Below, in pieces: positions 1 through 8,962 of a stretch of DNA of 64,000 nucleotides. The stretch is from Pseudomonas sp. Irchel s3h14 (GTDB lineage Bacteria; Pseudomonadota; Gammaproteobacteria; Pseudomonadales; Pseudomonadaceae), in contig NZ_FYDJ01000012.1 in assembly GCF_900187425.1 (NCBI RefSeq), positions 119,412 through 183,411 on the forward strand. Direction: 5' to 3'. A program made the translations under genes and the position numbers. The notes beneath the pieces are model-generated. The model saw only the letters and a list, made by a program, of their open reading frames with translations. It did no database searches and had not been told where the DNA came from. Numbering within the stretch: the stretch's first letter is position 1; each line of letters starts with the position of its first letter.

Positions 1-305
1 TGTGCCGCGCAGGCGCGCTGACCATCAGTGAACTGGCCGCCGCCGGTCTGCCCTCGATGCTGGTGCCTTTGCCCCACGCGATCGACGATCACCAGACCCG
101 CAACGCCGATTATTTGGCCCGTGAAGGCGCTGCCTTCCTGATGCCGCAAAGAACGACTGGCGCAGCGGATCTTGCCGCACGCCTGACAGAGGTCCTGATG
201 CAACCACAACGACTGACCGACATGGCCACCGCGGCACGCCGCCTGGCCAAACCCGATGCAACCCGTAACGTGGTCGATACCTGCCTGGAGGTGGCCCATG
301 GTTGA
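1..305 (+). CDS. murG: MurG C-terminal part (truncated by window edge)
   Basis: This is the last 100 or so residues of the undecaprenyl-PP-MurNAc-pentapeptide GlcNAc transferase, which makes lipid II on the inner face of the cytoplasmic membrane. The visible frame begins CRAGALTISELAAAGLPS, the family's C-terminal donor-binding motif with the typical GALT/SE residues, followed by a PLPHAIDDHQ segment. The 5' end lies outside the window. The stop overlaps the murC start by 8 bp, as expected inside the dcw cluster. Identity rests on the motif and on murC lying next to it. Confidence 0.93.
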   Translation, partial: CRAGALTISELAAAGLPSMLVPLPHAIDDHQTRNADYLAREGAAFLMPQRTTGAADLAARLTEVLMQPQRLTDMATAARRLAKPDATRNVVDTCLEVAHG

Positions 306-1758
306 GAATCAGAAAGCCATGCCGCAACCGGAAATGCGCCGCATCCGTCGCATCCACTTCGTCGGAATCGGCGGCGTGGGCATGTGCGGCATCGCCGAAG
401 TGTTGCTGAACCTGGGCTATGAAGTGTCCGGTTCCGACCTGAAAGCTTCGCCGGTGACCGAGCGTCTCGAGTCCTTCGGCGCCCAGATCTTTATCGGCCA
501 CCGCGCCGAGAACACCGCGAACGCCGATGTACTGGTCACCTCCAGTGCCGTGAACACCTCCAACCCGGAAGTCGCCACCGCCCTGGAACGCCGCATTCCG
601 GTGGTGCCTCGCGCTGAAATGCTGGCTGAGCTGATGCGCTACCGCCACGGCATCGCCGTCGCCGGTACCCATGGCAAAACCACCACCACCAGCCTGATCG
701 CTTCGGTGTTTGCCGCCGGTGGCCTGGACCCTACATTCGTCATCGGTGGCCGTCTGAATGCCGCGGGCACCAATGCTCAGCTTGGCACCAGCCGTTACCT
801 GATCGCCGAAGCCGACGAAAGCGACGCCAGCTTCCTGCACTTGCAGCCGCTGGTGGCCGTGGTCACCAACATCGACGCCGACCACATGGCGACCTACGAC
901 GGTGACTTCAACAAGCTGAAGAAAACCTTCGTCGAGTTCCTCCACAACCTGCCGTTCTACGGTCTGGCGGTGGTGTGCCTGGACGATCCGGTGGTGCGTG
1001 AAATCCTGCCGCAGGTGAAGCGTCCGACCGTCACTTACGGCTTCGGCGACGACTGCGATGTACGCGCAATCAATGTGCGTCAGCAGGGCATGCAGACCTT
1101 CTTCACCGTGCTGCGTCCTGATCGCGATCCGCTGGATGTCTCGGTGAACATGCCGGGCAACCACAACGTGCTGAACGCACTGGCAACCATCTGCATCGCC
1201 ACCGACGAGGGCGTCAGCGATGAAGCCATCGTCCAGGGTTTGTCCGGGTTCCAGGGGGTCGGCCGACGCTTCCAGGTCTACGGCGAACTGCCGGTAGACG
1301 GTGGCAGTGTGATGCTGGTCGACGACTACGGTCACCACCCGACCGAAGTTGCCGCGGTGATCAAGGCCGTGCGCGGTGGCTGGCCGGAACGCCGTCTGGT
1401 GATGGTCTACCAGCCGCACCGTTACAGCCGGACCCGCGACCTGTACGACGATTTCGTCAATGTGTTGGCCGACGCCAACGTCCTGCTGCTGATGGAAGTC
1501 TATCCGGCCGGTGAAGAACCGATCCCCGGTGCCGACAGCCGCAAGCTGTGCAACAGCATCCGTCAGCGCGGTCAGCTCGACCCGATCTACATCGAGCGCG
1601 GTGTTGACCTCGCGCCCATCGTCAAGCCGCTGCTGCGTGCCGGCGACATCCTGCTGTGCCAGGGCGCCGGTGACATCGGTGGTCTTGCTCCAAAACTGTT
1701 GAAAAGTCCGTTGTTCGCAGGCGCCGTTGCTGCGCCGAGTGTGGGGAAGTTGAAATGA
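298..1758 (+). CDS. murC: UDP-N-acetylmuramate--L-alanine ligase MurC
   Basis: MurC adds L-Ala to UDP-MurNAc with ATP, the first step of peptidoglycan stem-peptide synthesis in the cytoplasm. The protein has 486 residues, the usual Pseudomonas length. The N-terminal Rossmann motif HFVGIGGVGM is present, and the Mur-ligase P-loop GTHGKTTTTS lies near residue 120. EADESDASF and the DDYGHHPTE segment of the C-terminal domain are also present. The ATG at 298 is chosen because it gives MVENQKAMPQPEMRRI, the known pseudomonad N-terminus; an in-frame ATG at 256 lies inside murG. The gene overlaps murG by 8 bp and shares ATGA with ddlB, which indicates translational coupling. Confidence 0.98.
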   Translation: MVENQKAMPQPEMRRIRRIHFVGIGGVGMCGIAEVLLNLGYEVSGSDLKASPVTERLESFGAQIFIGHRAENTANADVLVTSSAVNTSNPEVATALERRIPVVPRAEMLAELMRYRHGIAVAGTHGKTTTTSLIASVFAAGGLDPTFVIGGRLNAAGTNAQLGTSRYLIAEADESDASFLHLQPLVAVVTNIDADHMATYDGDFNKLKKTFVEFLHNLPFYGLAVVCLDDPVVREILPQVKRPTVTYGFGDDCDVRAINVRQQGMQTFFTVLRPDRDPLDVSVNMPGNHNVLNALATICIATDEGVSDEAIVQGLSGFQGVGRRFQVYGELPVDGGSVMLVDDYGHHPTEVAAVIKAVRGGWPERRLVMVYQPHRYSRTRDLYDDFVNVLADANVLLLMEVYPAGEEPIPGADSRKLCNSIRQRGQLDPIYIERGVDLAPIVKPLLRAGDILLCQGAGDIGGLAPKLLKSPLFAGAVAAPSVGKLK

Positions 1759-2711
1759 CTGCTGCTTACGCCAACCTCGTCTCCACTATTGCGCCGAAAG
1801 ATTTCGGCCGCGTCGCCGTGCTCTTCGGCGGCAAGAGTGCCGAGCGTGAGGTTTCTCTCAAGTCGGGTAACGCGGTTCTCGACGCGCTGCTAAGCGCCGG
1901 TGTGGACGCGTTTGGTCTCGACGTGGGCGACGATCTTTTGCAGCGTCTGCTGAACGAAAAAATCGACCGCGCCTTCATCATTCTCCACGGTCGTGGCGGT
2001 GAAGACGGCAGCATGCAGGGCCTGCTGGAATGCCTGGGTATTCCGTACACCGGCAGCGGCATTCTGGCCTCGGCTCTGGCCATGGACAAGCTGCGCACCA
2101 AACAGGTCTGGCACAGCCTCGGTATTCCGACGCCACGCCATGCCGTGCTGAGCTCCGAGGCCGATTGTATTTCGGCGGCGACGGAACTGGGCTTCCCTTT
2201 GATCGTCAAACCGGCCCATGAAGGTTCAAGTATCGGGATGGCCAAAGTGACCTCCGCGTCGGAGTTGATCGATGCGTGGAAAGCGGCCAGTACCTACGAT
2301 TCGCAAGTGTTGGTCGAGCAATGGATTCAAGGTCCGGAGTTCACCATCGCCACCCTGCGTGACCAGGTGTTGCCACCGATCGCCCTGGGCACGACGCACA
2401 GCTTCTACGACTACGACGCCAAGTACGTGGCTTCCGATACCCAGTACCGGATTCCGTGTGGCCTGGACAGCAACAAAGAAAAAGAACTGATGGACCTCAC
2501 GGCGAAAGCCTGTGAGGCGCTGGGTATCGCCGGTTGGGGCAGGGCTGACGTGATGCAGGACGCCGACGGGCAGTTCTGGTTCCTGGAAGTCAACACCGCG
2601 CCGGGCATGACCGATCACAGTCTGGTGCCGATGGCGGCTCGTGCTGCCGGTCTGGATTTCCAGCAACTGGTTCTGGCGATTCTGGCCGCAAGCATTGAGC
2701 CGCGAGGTTAA
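1755..2711 (+). CDS. ddlB: D-alanine--D-alanine ligase
   Basis: This cytoplasmic ATP-grasp enzyme joins two D-Ala molecules for the peptidoglycan precursor. The protein has 318 residues. Visible features are the N-terminal LFGGKSAEREVS motif, HGRGGEDGSMQGLLE, the ATP-grasp lysine segment PLIVKPAHEGSSIGM, and the metal-binding C-terminal FLEVNTAPGMTDHS. The start overlaps the murC stop (ATGA), and ftsQ follows after 4 bp. The ddlB rather than ddlA designation rests on its place in the dcw cluster. Confidence 0.97.
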   Translation: MTAAYANLVSTIAPKDFGRVAVLFGGKSAEREVSLKSGNAVLDALLSAGVDAFGLDVGDDLLQRLLNEKIDRAFIILHGRGGEDGSMQGLLECLGIPYTGSGILASALAMDKLRTKQVWHSLGIPTPRHAVLSSEADCISAATELGFPLIVKPAHEGSSIGMAKVTSASELIDAWKAASTYDSQVLVEQWIQGPEFTIATLRDQVLPPIALGTTHSFYDYDAKYVASDTQYRIPCGLDSNKEKELMDLTAKACEALGIAGWGRADVMQDADGQFWFLEVNTAPGMTDHSLVPMAARAAGLDFQQLVLAILAASIEPRG

Positions 2712-2715
2712 GAGC

Positions 2716-3585
2716 ATGCAAGGCGCACAGCTGAGACATCAGCCCTCCGCACCGCCCGGCCGCAAGCCGGTACCGCGGGGTGCCAGCCGAATGGTGGCCA
2801 AAGAGCCGATGTCTGCGCGCCTGCCGAAAGCCAATTTTGGTTTTCTGAAATCCGTGTTCTGGCCGGTGCTGTTGGTCGCACTGGGTTTCGGTACTTACGA
2901 AGGCGCGCAGCGTTTGTTGCCGTACGCCGACCGGCCGATCACCAAGATCAACGTGCAGGGCGACTTGAGTTACATCAGTCAGCAAGCGGTGCAGCAGCGG
3001 ATCGCCCCGTACGTGGCGTCGAGCTTCTTCACCATCGACCTGGCGAGCATGCGCACCGAGCTTGAAACGATGCCATGGATTGCCCACGCCGAAGTGCGTC
3101 GGGTGTGGCCGGATCAAGTGGTGATCCGCCTGGAAGAACAACTGCCGGTGGCCCGTTGGGGCGATGAGTCGCTGTTGAACAACCAGGGTCAGGCGTTCAC
3201 CCCGCGTGAGCTGGCGAATTACGAACACTTGCCACAGCTGTTCGGCCCACAACGGGCCCAACAGCAAGTGATGCAGCAATACCAGGTGCTGAGCCAGATG
3301 CTCAGGCCGTTGGGCTTCTCGATTGCACGCCTGGAGTTGCGTGATCGAGGCAGCTGGTTCCTGACCACCGGCGCCGGTAGTGCGGGCCCGGGAATCGAAC
3401 TGTTGCTGGGACGCGGCAACCTGCTGGAAAAGATGCGCCGCTTCATTGCCATCTATGACAAGACGCTTAAAGAACAGATTACGAACATTGCGCGCATCGA
3501 TCTGCGCTACGCCAACGGCCTCGCTGTTGGCTGGCGGGAACCTGTAGCGCCCTCGACAGCCCAACCCGCTGTCGCGAAGAATTAA
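2716..3585 (+). CDS. ftsQ: Cell division protein FtsQ
   Basis: FtsQ is a bitopic inner-membrane divisome protein that links FtsB/FtsL to the Z ring. The 289-residue protein has a basic cytoplasmic N-terminus, one membrane segment (SVFWPVLLVALGFGTYEGA) and a POTRA domain starting at ITKINVQGDLSYISQQAVQQ. A beta domain containing PWIAHAEVRRVWPDQVVIRL follows. The ATG at 2716, four bases after the ddlB stop, is chosen because it gives MQGAQLRHQPSAPPGRK, the recognised pseudomonad start; upstream in-frame ATGs lie inside ddlB. It is followed by ftsA after 14 bp. Confidence 0.96.
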   Translation: MQGAQLRHQPSAPPGRKPVPRGASRMVAKEPMSARLPKANFGFLKSVFWPVLLVALGFGTYEGAQRLLPYADRPITKINVQGDLSYISQQAVQQRIAPYVASSFFTIDLASMRTELETMPWIAHAEVRRVWPDQVVIRLEEQLPVARWGDESLLNNQGQAFTPRELANYEHLPQLFGPQRAQQQVMQQYQVLSQMLRPLGFSIARLELRDRGSWFLTTGAGSAGPGIELLLGRGNLLEKMRRFIAIYDKTLKEQITNIARIDLRYANGLAVGWREPVAPSTAQPAVAKN

Positions 3586-3599
3586 GAAGAGGCAGGACC

Positions 3600-4859
3600 A
3601 TGGCAAACGTGCAAAGCGGCAAAATGATCGTCGGTCTCGATATCGGCACCTCCAAGGTGGTGGCGCTGGTCGGCGAGGTCTCGGACGACGGCACGCTGGA
3701 AATCGTCGGGATCGGTACCCATCCGTCCCGTGGCCTGAAGAAAGGCGTGGTGGTGAACATTGAGTCCACCGTGCAATCGATCCAGCGCGCGATCGAAGAG
3801 GCGCAGCTGATGGCTGGTTGCCGCATTCACTCGGCGTTCGTCGGCGTGGCTGGCAATCATATCCGCAGCCTGAACTCTCACGGCATCGTGGCGATTCGTG
3901 ATCGCGAAGTCAGTTCCGCCGACCTCGAGCGCGTTCTCGACGCCGCCCAGGCTGTAGCGATCCCGGCTGACCAGCGCGTGCTGCACACCCTGCCGCAGGA
4001 TTACGTGATCGATAACCAGGAAGGCGTTCGTGAGCCTCTGGGCATGTCGGGCGTACGTCTGGAAGCCAAGGTTCACGTGGTCACCTGCGCCGTCAACGCC
4101 GCACAGAACATTGAAAAATGCGTGCGTCGCTGCGGCCTGGAAATCGACGACATCATTCTCGAGCAACTGGCTTCGGCCTACTCGGTCCTGACCGACGACG
4201 AGAAAGAGCTGGGCGTGTGCCTGGTGGACATCGGTGGCGGCACCACCGACATCGCGATCTTCACCGAAGGCGCGATCCGTCACACCGCGGTGATCCCGAT
4301 TGCGGGCGATCAGGTGACCAACGACATCGCCATGGCGTTGCGCACTCCAACCCAGTACGCCGAAGAAATCAAGATTCGCTACGCCTGCGCCCTGGCCAAA
4401 CTGGCCGGTGCCGGTGAAACCATCAAGGTTCCAAGCGTTGGCGACCGTCCACCGCGCGAGCTGTCCCGTCAGGCCCTGGCCGAAGTGGTCGAGCCGCGTT
4501 ACGACGAGCTGTTCACGCTGATCCAGGCCGAGCTGCGTCGCAGCGGCTACGAAGACCTGATCCCGGCCGGCATCGTGCTGACCGGTGGTACGTCGAAGAT
4601 GGAAGGCGCGGTCGAACTGGCCGAAGAAATCTTCCACATGCCGGTCCGCCTGGGCGTGCCGCATGGCGTCAAGGGCCTGGACGATGTGGTGCGTAACCCG
4701 ATTTATTCCACCGGCGTTGGCCTGTTGATGTACGGCCTGCAGAAGCAGTCCGACGGGATTTCGTTCTCGGGCATCAGCAGCCGCGACAGCTACAGCAATG
4801 AAGAACCGAAAGTCGCCTTGCTCGATCGCTTCAAGAGCTGGGTGCAAGGCAACTTCTAA
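3600..4859 (+). CDS. ftsA: Cell division protein FtsA
   Basis: FtsA is an actin-like ATPase that anchors FtsZ polymers to the cytoplasmic membrane. The 419-residue protein carries the actin-fold phosphate loops VGLDIGTSKVVALVGE and VDIGGGTTDIAIF, and the adenosine motif AGIVLTGGTSKMEG. The C-terminal amphipathic membrane-targeting helix is recognisable as DRFKSWVQGNF. The ATG is preceded by an AAGAGG ribosome binding site. The gene lies between ftsQ and ftsZ, with a 71-bp gap before ftsZ. Confidence 0.98.
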   Translation: MANVQSGKMIVGLDIGTSKVVALVGEVSDDGTLEIVGIGTHPSRGLKKGVVVNIESTVQSIQRAIEEAQLMAGCRIHSAFVGVAGNHIRSLNSHGIVAIRDREVSSADLERVLDAAQAVAIPADQRVLHTLPQDYVIDNQEGVREPLGMSGVRLEAKVHVVTCAVNAAQNIEKCVRRCGLEIDDIILEQLASAYSVLTDDEKELGVCLVDIGGGTTDIAIFTEGAIRHTAVIPIAGDQVTNDIAMALRTPTQYAEEIKIRYACALAKLAGAGETIKVPSVGDRPPRELSRQALAEVVEPRYDELFTLIQAELRRSGYEDLIPAGIVLTGGTSKMEGAVELAEEIFHMPVRLGVPHGVKGLDDVVRNPIYSTGVGLLMYGLQKQSDGISFSGISSRDSYSNEEPKVALLDRFKSWVQGNF

Positions 4860-4930
4860 AGATTTACCGCAGCACCGTTGTAGATACAGGCAGTAGGCGA
4901 AAAAACTAGAGAAATGAAAGGAGAGGGAAA

Positions 4931-6124
4931 ATGTTCGAACTCGTAGACAACATCCCCGCAAGCCCGGTTATTAAAGTTATCGGTGTTGGCGGAGGCGGCG
5001 GCAACGCCGTCAACCACATGGTCAAGAGCAACATTGAAGGCGTTGAATTCATCTGCGCCAACACTGATGCCCAAGCGCTGAAATCCATCGGCGCGCGGAC
5101 CATCCTGCAACTGGGCACCGGCGTGACCAAAGGTCTCGGCGCTGGCGCCAACCCTGAAGTAGGTCGTCAGGCCGCTCTCGAAGATCGTGAGCGCATTGCC
5201 GAAGTCCTGCAGGGCACCAATATGGTGTTCATCACCACTGGCATGGGCGGTGGTACCGGTACCGGTGCTGCGCCGATCATTGCTGAAGTGGCCAAGGAAA
5301 TGGGGATTCTCACCGTTGCGGTGGTGACTCGTCCGTTCCCGTTCGAAGGCCGCAAGCGCATGCAGATCGCCGACGAAGGTATCCGTCTGCTGTCTGAAAG
5401 CGTCGACTCGTTGATCACCATTCCCAACGAGAAGCTGCTGACCATCCTTGGCAAGGACGCAAGCCTGCTGTCCGCATTCGCCAAGGCCGACGATGTACTG
5501 GCCGGTGCCGTTCGCGGTATCTCCGACATCATCAAGCGTCCGGGCATGATCAACGTCGACTTTGCCGACGTACGGACCGTGATGAGCGAAATGGGCATGG
5601 CGATGATGGGCACTGGCTGCGCCAGCGGTCCGAACCGTGCACGTGAGGCCACTGAAGCGGCCATTCGCAACCCGTTGCTGGAAGACGTGAACCTGCAAGG
5701 TGCACGCGGCATCCTGGTGAATATCACCGCCGGTCCTGACCTGTCCCTGGGTGAGTACTCCGACGTGGGTAGCATCATCGAAGCCTTCGCTTCCGAGCAC
5801 GCGATGGTCAAGGTCGGTACCGTTATCGATCCGGACATGCGCGACGAGCTGCACGTGACCGTGGTTGCTACTGGTCTGGGCGCGAAAATCGAGAAACCTG
5901 TGAAGGTCATCGACAACACCATGCACACGTCCGTGGCTTCGCAACCGCAGCAACAAGCGCCTTCGCGTCAGGAAGCGCCAGCGGTAAACTATCGTGACCT
6001 GGACCGTCCGACCGTCATGCGCAACCAGGCTCAGGCCGGTGCTGCGACTGCCGCGAAGATGAATCCGCAAGATGATCTGGACTACCTGGACATCCCGGCT
6101 TTCCTGCGTCGTCAGGCCGATTAA
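4931..6124 (+). CDS. ftsZ: Cell division protein FtsZ
   Basis: FtsZ is a tubulin-like GTPase that forms the cytokinetic ring. The 397-residue protein shows GVGGGGGNAVNHM at the N-terminus and the tubulin signature GGGTGTGAAP. The T7-loop region is around NVDFADVRTVMS. A low-complexity linker rich in Q and A leads to the conserved C-terminal peptide DYLDIPAFLRRQAD, which binds FtsA and ZipA. A strong GGAGAGG ribosome binding site precedes the ATG. No frameshift or unusual residue was seen. Confidence 0.99.
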   Translation: MFELVDNIPASPVIKVIGVGGGGGNAVNHMVKSNIEGVEFICANTDAQALKSIGARTILQLGTGVTKGLGAGANPEVGRQAALEDRERIAEVLQGTNMVFITTGMGGGTGTGAAPIIAEVAKEMGILTVAVVTRPFPFEGRKRMQIADEGIRLLSESVDSLITIPNEKLLTILGKDASLLSAFAKADDVLAGAVRGISDIIKRPGMINVDFADVRTVMSEMGMAMMGTGCASGPNRAREATEAAIRNPLLEDVNLQGARGILVNITAGPDLSLGEYSDVGSIIEAFASEHAMVKVGTVIDPDMRDELHVTVVATGLGAKIEKPVKVIDNTMHTSVASQPQQQAPSRQEAPAVNYRDLDRPTVMRNQAQAGAATAAKMNPQDDLDYLDIPAFLRRQAD

Positions 6125-6236
6125 TGGAATGTATCAGGGCTATGAAGGTGATTGGTGTTCAGCAAAGGTCTGGTCTGCTATCATCGCCAGCCTTTGTTGA
6201 TACCAGTTCGCAATTTGCGCTGAAGCGGCCCAAGCC

Positions 6237-7148
6237 ATGATTAAACAACGCACACTGAAAAATATTATCCGTGCTACAGGTGTAGGCCTGCACTCCGGGG
6301 AGAAGGTATACCTGACCCTCAAGCCCGCACCTATCGACACCGGCATTGTGTTTGTTCGTGCCGATCTCGACCCTGTGGTGCAGATTCCTGCCCGCGCGGA
6401 AAACGTTGGTGAAACCACGATGTCGACCACATTGGTCAGTGGTGACACCAAAGTGGATACGGTGGAGCACTTGCTCTCGGCCATGGCTGGCCTGGGCATC
6501 GATAACGCCTACGTCGAGCTCTCCGCGTCTGAAGTTCCGATCATGGATGGTAGCGCTGGACCTTTCGTATTCCTGATCCAATCGGCCGGCCTGGAAGAAC
6601 AGGACGCTGCCAAGAAGTTCATCCGGATCCTGCGGGAAGTGACAGTGGAAGACGGCGACAAGCGCGCCACTTTCGTCCCTTTCGAAGGTTTCAAAGTGAG
6701 CTTCGAGATCGATTTCGATCACCCGGTTTTCCGTGACCGCACACAAAGTGCAAGCGTGGATTTTTCCAGCACTTCGTTTGTAAAAGAAGTCAGCCGCGCC
6801 CGTACCTTTGGTTTCATGAGTGATATCGAGTACCTGCGCAAGCACAACCTCGCACTCGGCGGCAGCGTTGAAAACGCTATTGTGGTCGACGCGGATGGTG
6901 TACTGAACGAAGACGGCCTTCGCTATGAAGACGAATTCGTGAAGCACAAGATCCTCGATGCAATTGGTGACCTCTACCTGCTGGGCAATAGCCTGATTGG
7001 TGAGTTCAAGGGCTTCAAGTCCGGACATGCATTGAACAACCAGCTGCTGCGCAAGTTGATTGAGCAGACAGATGCTTGGGAAGTCGTGACTTTCGAAGAC
7101 GCCAGCACTGCACCGATCTCTTACATGCGTCCAGTTGCGGCCGTGTAA
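6237..7148 (+). CDS. lpxC: UDP-3-O-acyl-N-acetylglucosamine deacetylase LpxC
   Basis: LpxC is the zinc enzyme of the first committed step of lipid A synthesis, in the cytoplasm. It has 303 residues, the usual Pseudomonas size, and starts MIKQRTLKNIIRATGVGLHS. Zinc-ligand motifs are visible: TVEHLLSA (His near 78) and KHKILDAIGD (His and Asp near 237 and 241). It follows ftsZ after a 112-bp gap that could hold its own promoter (a TATCAT -10-like hexamer at 6179-6184 with a weak -35). A strong terminator follows it, making it the last gene of the cluster. Confidence 0.98.
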   Translation: MIKQRTLKNIIRATGVGLHSGEKVYLTLKPAPIDTGIVFVRADLDPVVQIPARAENVGETTMSTTLVSGDTKVDTVEHLLSAMAGLGIDNAYVELSASEVPIMDGSAGPFVFLIQSAGLEEQDAAKKFIRILREVTVEDGDKRATFVPFEGFKVSFEIDFDHPVFRDRTQSASVDFSSTSFVKEVSRARTFGFMSDIEYLRKHNLALGGSVENAIVVDADGVLNEDGLRYEDEFVKHKILDAIGDLYLLGNSLIGEFKGFKSGHALNNQLLRKLIEQTDAWEVVTFEDASTAPISYMRPVAAV

Positions 7149-7171
7149 GTAAAAAACCTCTCTAGTTTTTT

Positions 7172-7199
7172 AAAGGCTACCTTCGGGTGGCCTTTTTTT
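7172..7199 (+). terminator. Rho-independent terminator after lpxC
   Basis: A GC-rich stem GGCTACC/GGTGGCC with a TTCG tetraloop is flanked by AAA and a run of seven T. It closes the dcw/lpxC transcription unit 23 bp after the lpxC stop. Confidence 0.9.
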
Positions 7200-7210
7200 A
7201 TGCCTGCAGA

Positions 7211-7325
7211 ATGATCGTTCCCACGCTCTGCGTGGGAATGCAGCCCGGGACGCTCTGCGTCCCATCGAGAGCCGAACGCGGAGCGTCCGTTGAGGCATTC
7301 CCACGCAGAGCGTGGGAACGATCAT
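7211..7325. repeat. 115-bp palindromic repeat, copy 1
   Basis: Perfect 31-bp terminal inverted repeats (starting ATGATCGTTCCCACGCTC) surround an inner part that itself contains GGGACGCTCTGCGTCCC-type palindromes. A second copy in opposite orientation lies at 10822-10934. It sits between convergent lpxC and the GGDEF gene; the TGA stop of the GGDEF gene (7322-7324) lies inside the terminal ATGAT of the element. It looks like a short non-autonomous repeat of the kind common in fluorescens-group genomes; no transposase is present. Confidence 0.85.
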
Positions 7326-8815
7326 CCTGCGACCACCCGATTCCTGCCCGCTTCCTTGGCCTGATACAGCGCCTTGTCCGCTGCAAACAATAGCTGTTCC
7401 AGACTGATCTCGGCGGAGGTGGTCCAGGTACTGATACCGATACTGACAGTAATCGGCGACTCGGCACCTGCCACCAGCGGCAATTGCTCCACTGTCGCTC
7501 GGATGTGTTCGGCAATCTGTTGCGCACCCTGGCTGTCGGTTTCCGCGAGAATGACCGAAAACTCCTCACCGCCGTAACGGGCGACCAGATCCGCTGGTCG
7601 CCTCACATTGTCGGAGATCACCTTGGCCAACGAGCGCAAGGCATCATCGCCACCCTGATGCCCATGACGATCGTTGAACGCCTTGAAGTGGTCGGCATCA
7701 ATCATCAGCAGCGACAATGGCTGGCCGGAACGTTGAGCGCGGAACCACTCATGACGCAGGACCTGATCCAGCGTTCGGCGGTTGGCCAGGCCGGTCAAGG
7801 CATCGGTGGCCGCCAGTTGCGCCAGCTCCTGTTCAGCGTTGTGGCGCAGGCGCAGTTCCCGGCTGAGCAGCCAAGTCAGCCAGAGCAAGCTGATGCACAG
7901 CGCAACCGTCGCAACGCTGACCACCACCGCCGTGCGCTTCCACGACGCAAACACTTCATCACTGGACAGTGCAACGATGACGATCAACGGCAAGTTGCCC
8001 ACCTTGGAGAACGTGTACAGACGTTTGTCCTTATAGCGGCTTGAATCACCGGTGAAGCTGCCATTGCCTTCTTTGACGATGCGCTGGAAATTGGGGCGGT
8101 TACTGAAGTTCTTGCCGATCAGCTCTTCGGCCAGACGTGGTTGCTGAGCCAGAAGAATCCCGTCCTTGCTAATCAGATTGACCGTGCTGTCGCGGCCGAT
8201 GCTCAAACTGTTGAACAACTGATCGAAGTAACTCAACCGCATGGCGGCTTCGGCTACGCCCAGGAACTCACCTTGGGAGCCGTTCACCCGCCGGCTGAAA
8301 CTGATACGCCAATCCTGTTCGGGTGCCCTGGCTCTGAAAGGGGGACTGATGAACATGCCCGGGTCCGGGTTGTTCACGTGAGACTGGAAGTATTCGCGGT
8401 CGGCATAGTTGCCCTGCCTGGGCTCCACCGAAGCCGAGTCGGCGATCACGTCGCCCTTGTTGTCGAGCAACAAAATGTTGCCCTTGTACGGCGCGGCGGT
8501 GGCGCGGTCGAAATAGGCCAGATGGCGAATGGCTGGAGAAACGCTCTTGAGGTCTTCTCGTTGGGAGGCAGCGATCAAACCTTGCAGGGACACATCATAG
8601 AGTTCGACATTGCGCAGCACGTCGGCGTCAATCAATTGCACGATATTGGTTGCTGCGCGAGTGGCAGACTGTTCAGCATTGGCGCGTTCGCGAATTAGCA
8701 GGAACGCCACGATGCTCAATATCGCAATCACCAGCAACAAACTGCCGAGAACCAGAAGCCGCTCCGATCGCGTCGACCGGATCGGATGGTGAGATGTTGC
8801 ACTGCTCACACTCAT
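7322..8815 (-). CDS. Membrane diguanylate cyclase with periplasmic Cache sensor
   Basis: The predicted product makes cyclic di-GMP from GTP. The 497-residue protein has membrane segments near residues 20-41 and 296-317. Between them is a roughly 250-residue periplasmic domain of dCache_1 type, with LLDNKGDVIADS, DREYFQSHV and VNLISKDGILLA motifs. A GGDEF domain starts with ATDALTGLANRR, has the active-site GGEEF near 415-419 and an RxxD inhibitory I-site (RPAD, 406-409) five residues before it, so product inhibition is expected. No EAL domain is seen. The ligand of the Cache domain is unknown. The ATG at 8815 has only a weak ribosome binding site, and a GTG two codons later is an alternative. 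Confidence 0.92.
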   Translation of the reverse strand: MSVSSATSHHPIRSTRSERLLVLGSLLLVIAILSIVAFLLIRERANAEQSATRAATNIVQLIDADVLRNVELYDVSLQGLIAASQREDLKSVSPAIRHLAYFDRATAAPYKGNILLLDNKGDVIADSASVEPRQGNYADREYFQSHVNNPDPGMFISPPFRARAPEQDWRISFSRRVNGSQGEFLGVAEAAMRLSYFDQLFNSLSIGRDSTVNLISKDGILLAQQPRLAEELIGKNFSNRPNFQRIVKEGNGSFTGDSSRYKDKRLYTFSKVGNLPLIVIVALSSDEVFASWKRTAVVVSVATVALCISLLWLTWLLSRELRLRHNAEQELAQLAATDALTGLANRRTLDQVLRHEWFRAQRSGQPLSLLMIDADHFKAFNDRHGHQGGDDALRSLAKVISDNVRRPADLVARYGGEEFSVILAETDSQGAQQIAEHIRATVEQLPLVAGAESPITVSIGISTWTTSAEISLEQLLFAADKALYQAKEAGRNRVVAG

Positions 8816-8917
8816 GGTTCTGACTTCTGCTAATGAGGCGTTATGAAAGTGTTTTGCAAGACTCGGGCAGAATCCCGGAAACCGTTTGCGTTCGGAGCGC
8901 CTGTATAAATCCCGGAT

Positions 8918-8950
8918 AAAAAAAAGGCCAGCAAAACATGCTGGCCTTTT
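8918..8950 (-). terminator. Terminator after the OprD-type porin gene
   Basis: An 8-bp stem GGCCAGCA/TGCTGGCC with an AAACA loop is flanked by an A run that reads as U on the minus strand. It lies 13 bp beyond the porin stop, and its TTTT on the plus side may make it work both ways. Confidence 0.85.
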
Positions 8951-8962
8951 GCTTATTGAAGC

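Noticed and set aside
25..1419. A 464-residue minus-strand frame across murG/murC
   Set aside because: Shadow frame opposite a certain gene; composition is dominated by His, Gln and Val with no motif.
7187..7393. Short frames across the palindromic repeat at 7211-7325 and a similar one at 10705-10935
   Set aside because: The peptide (RAWERS-type) is a translation of the repeat itself and recurs wherever that repeat occurs.
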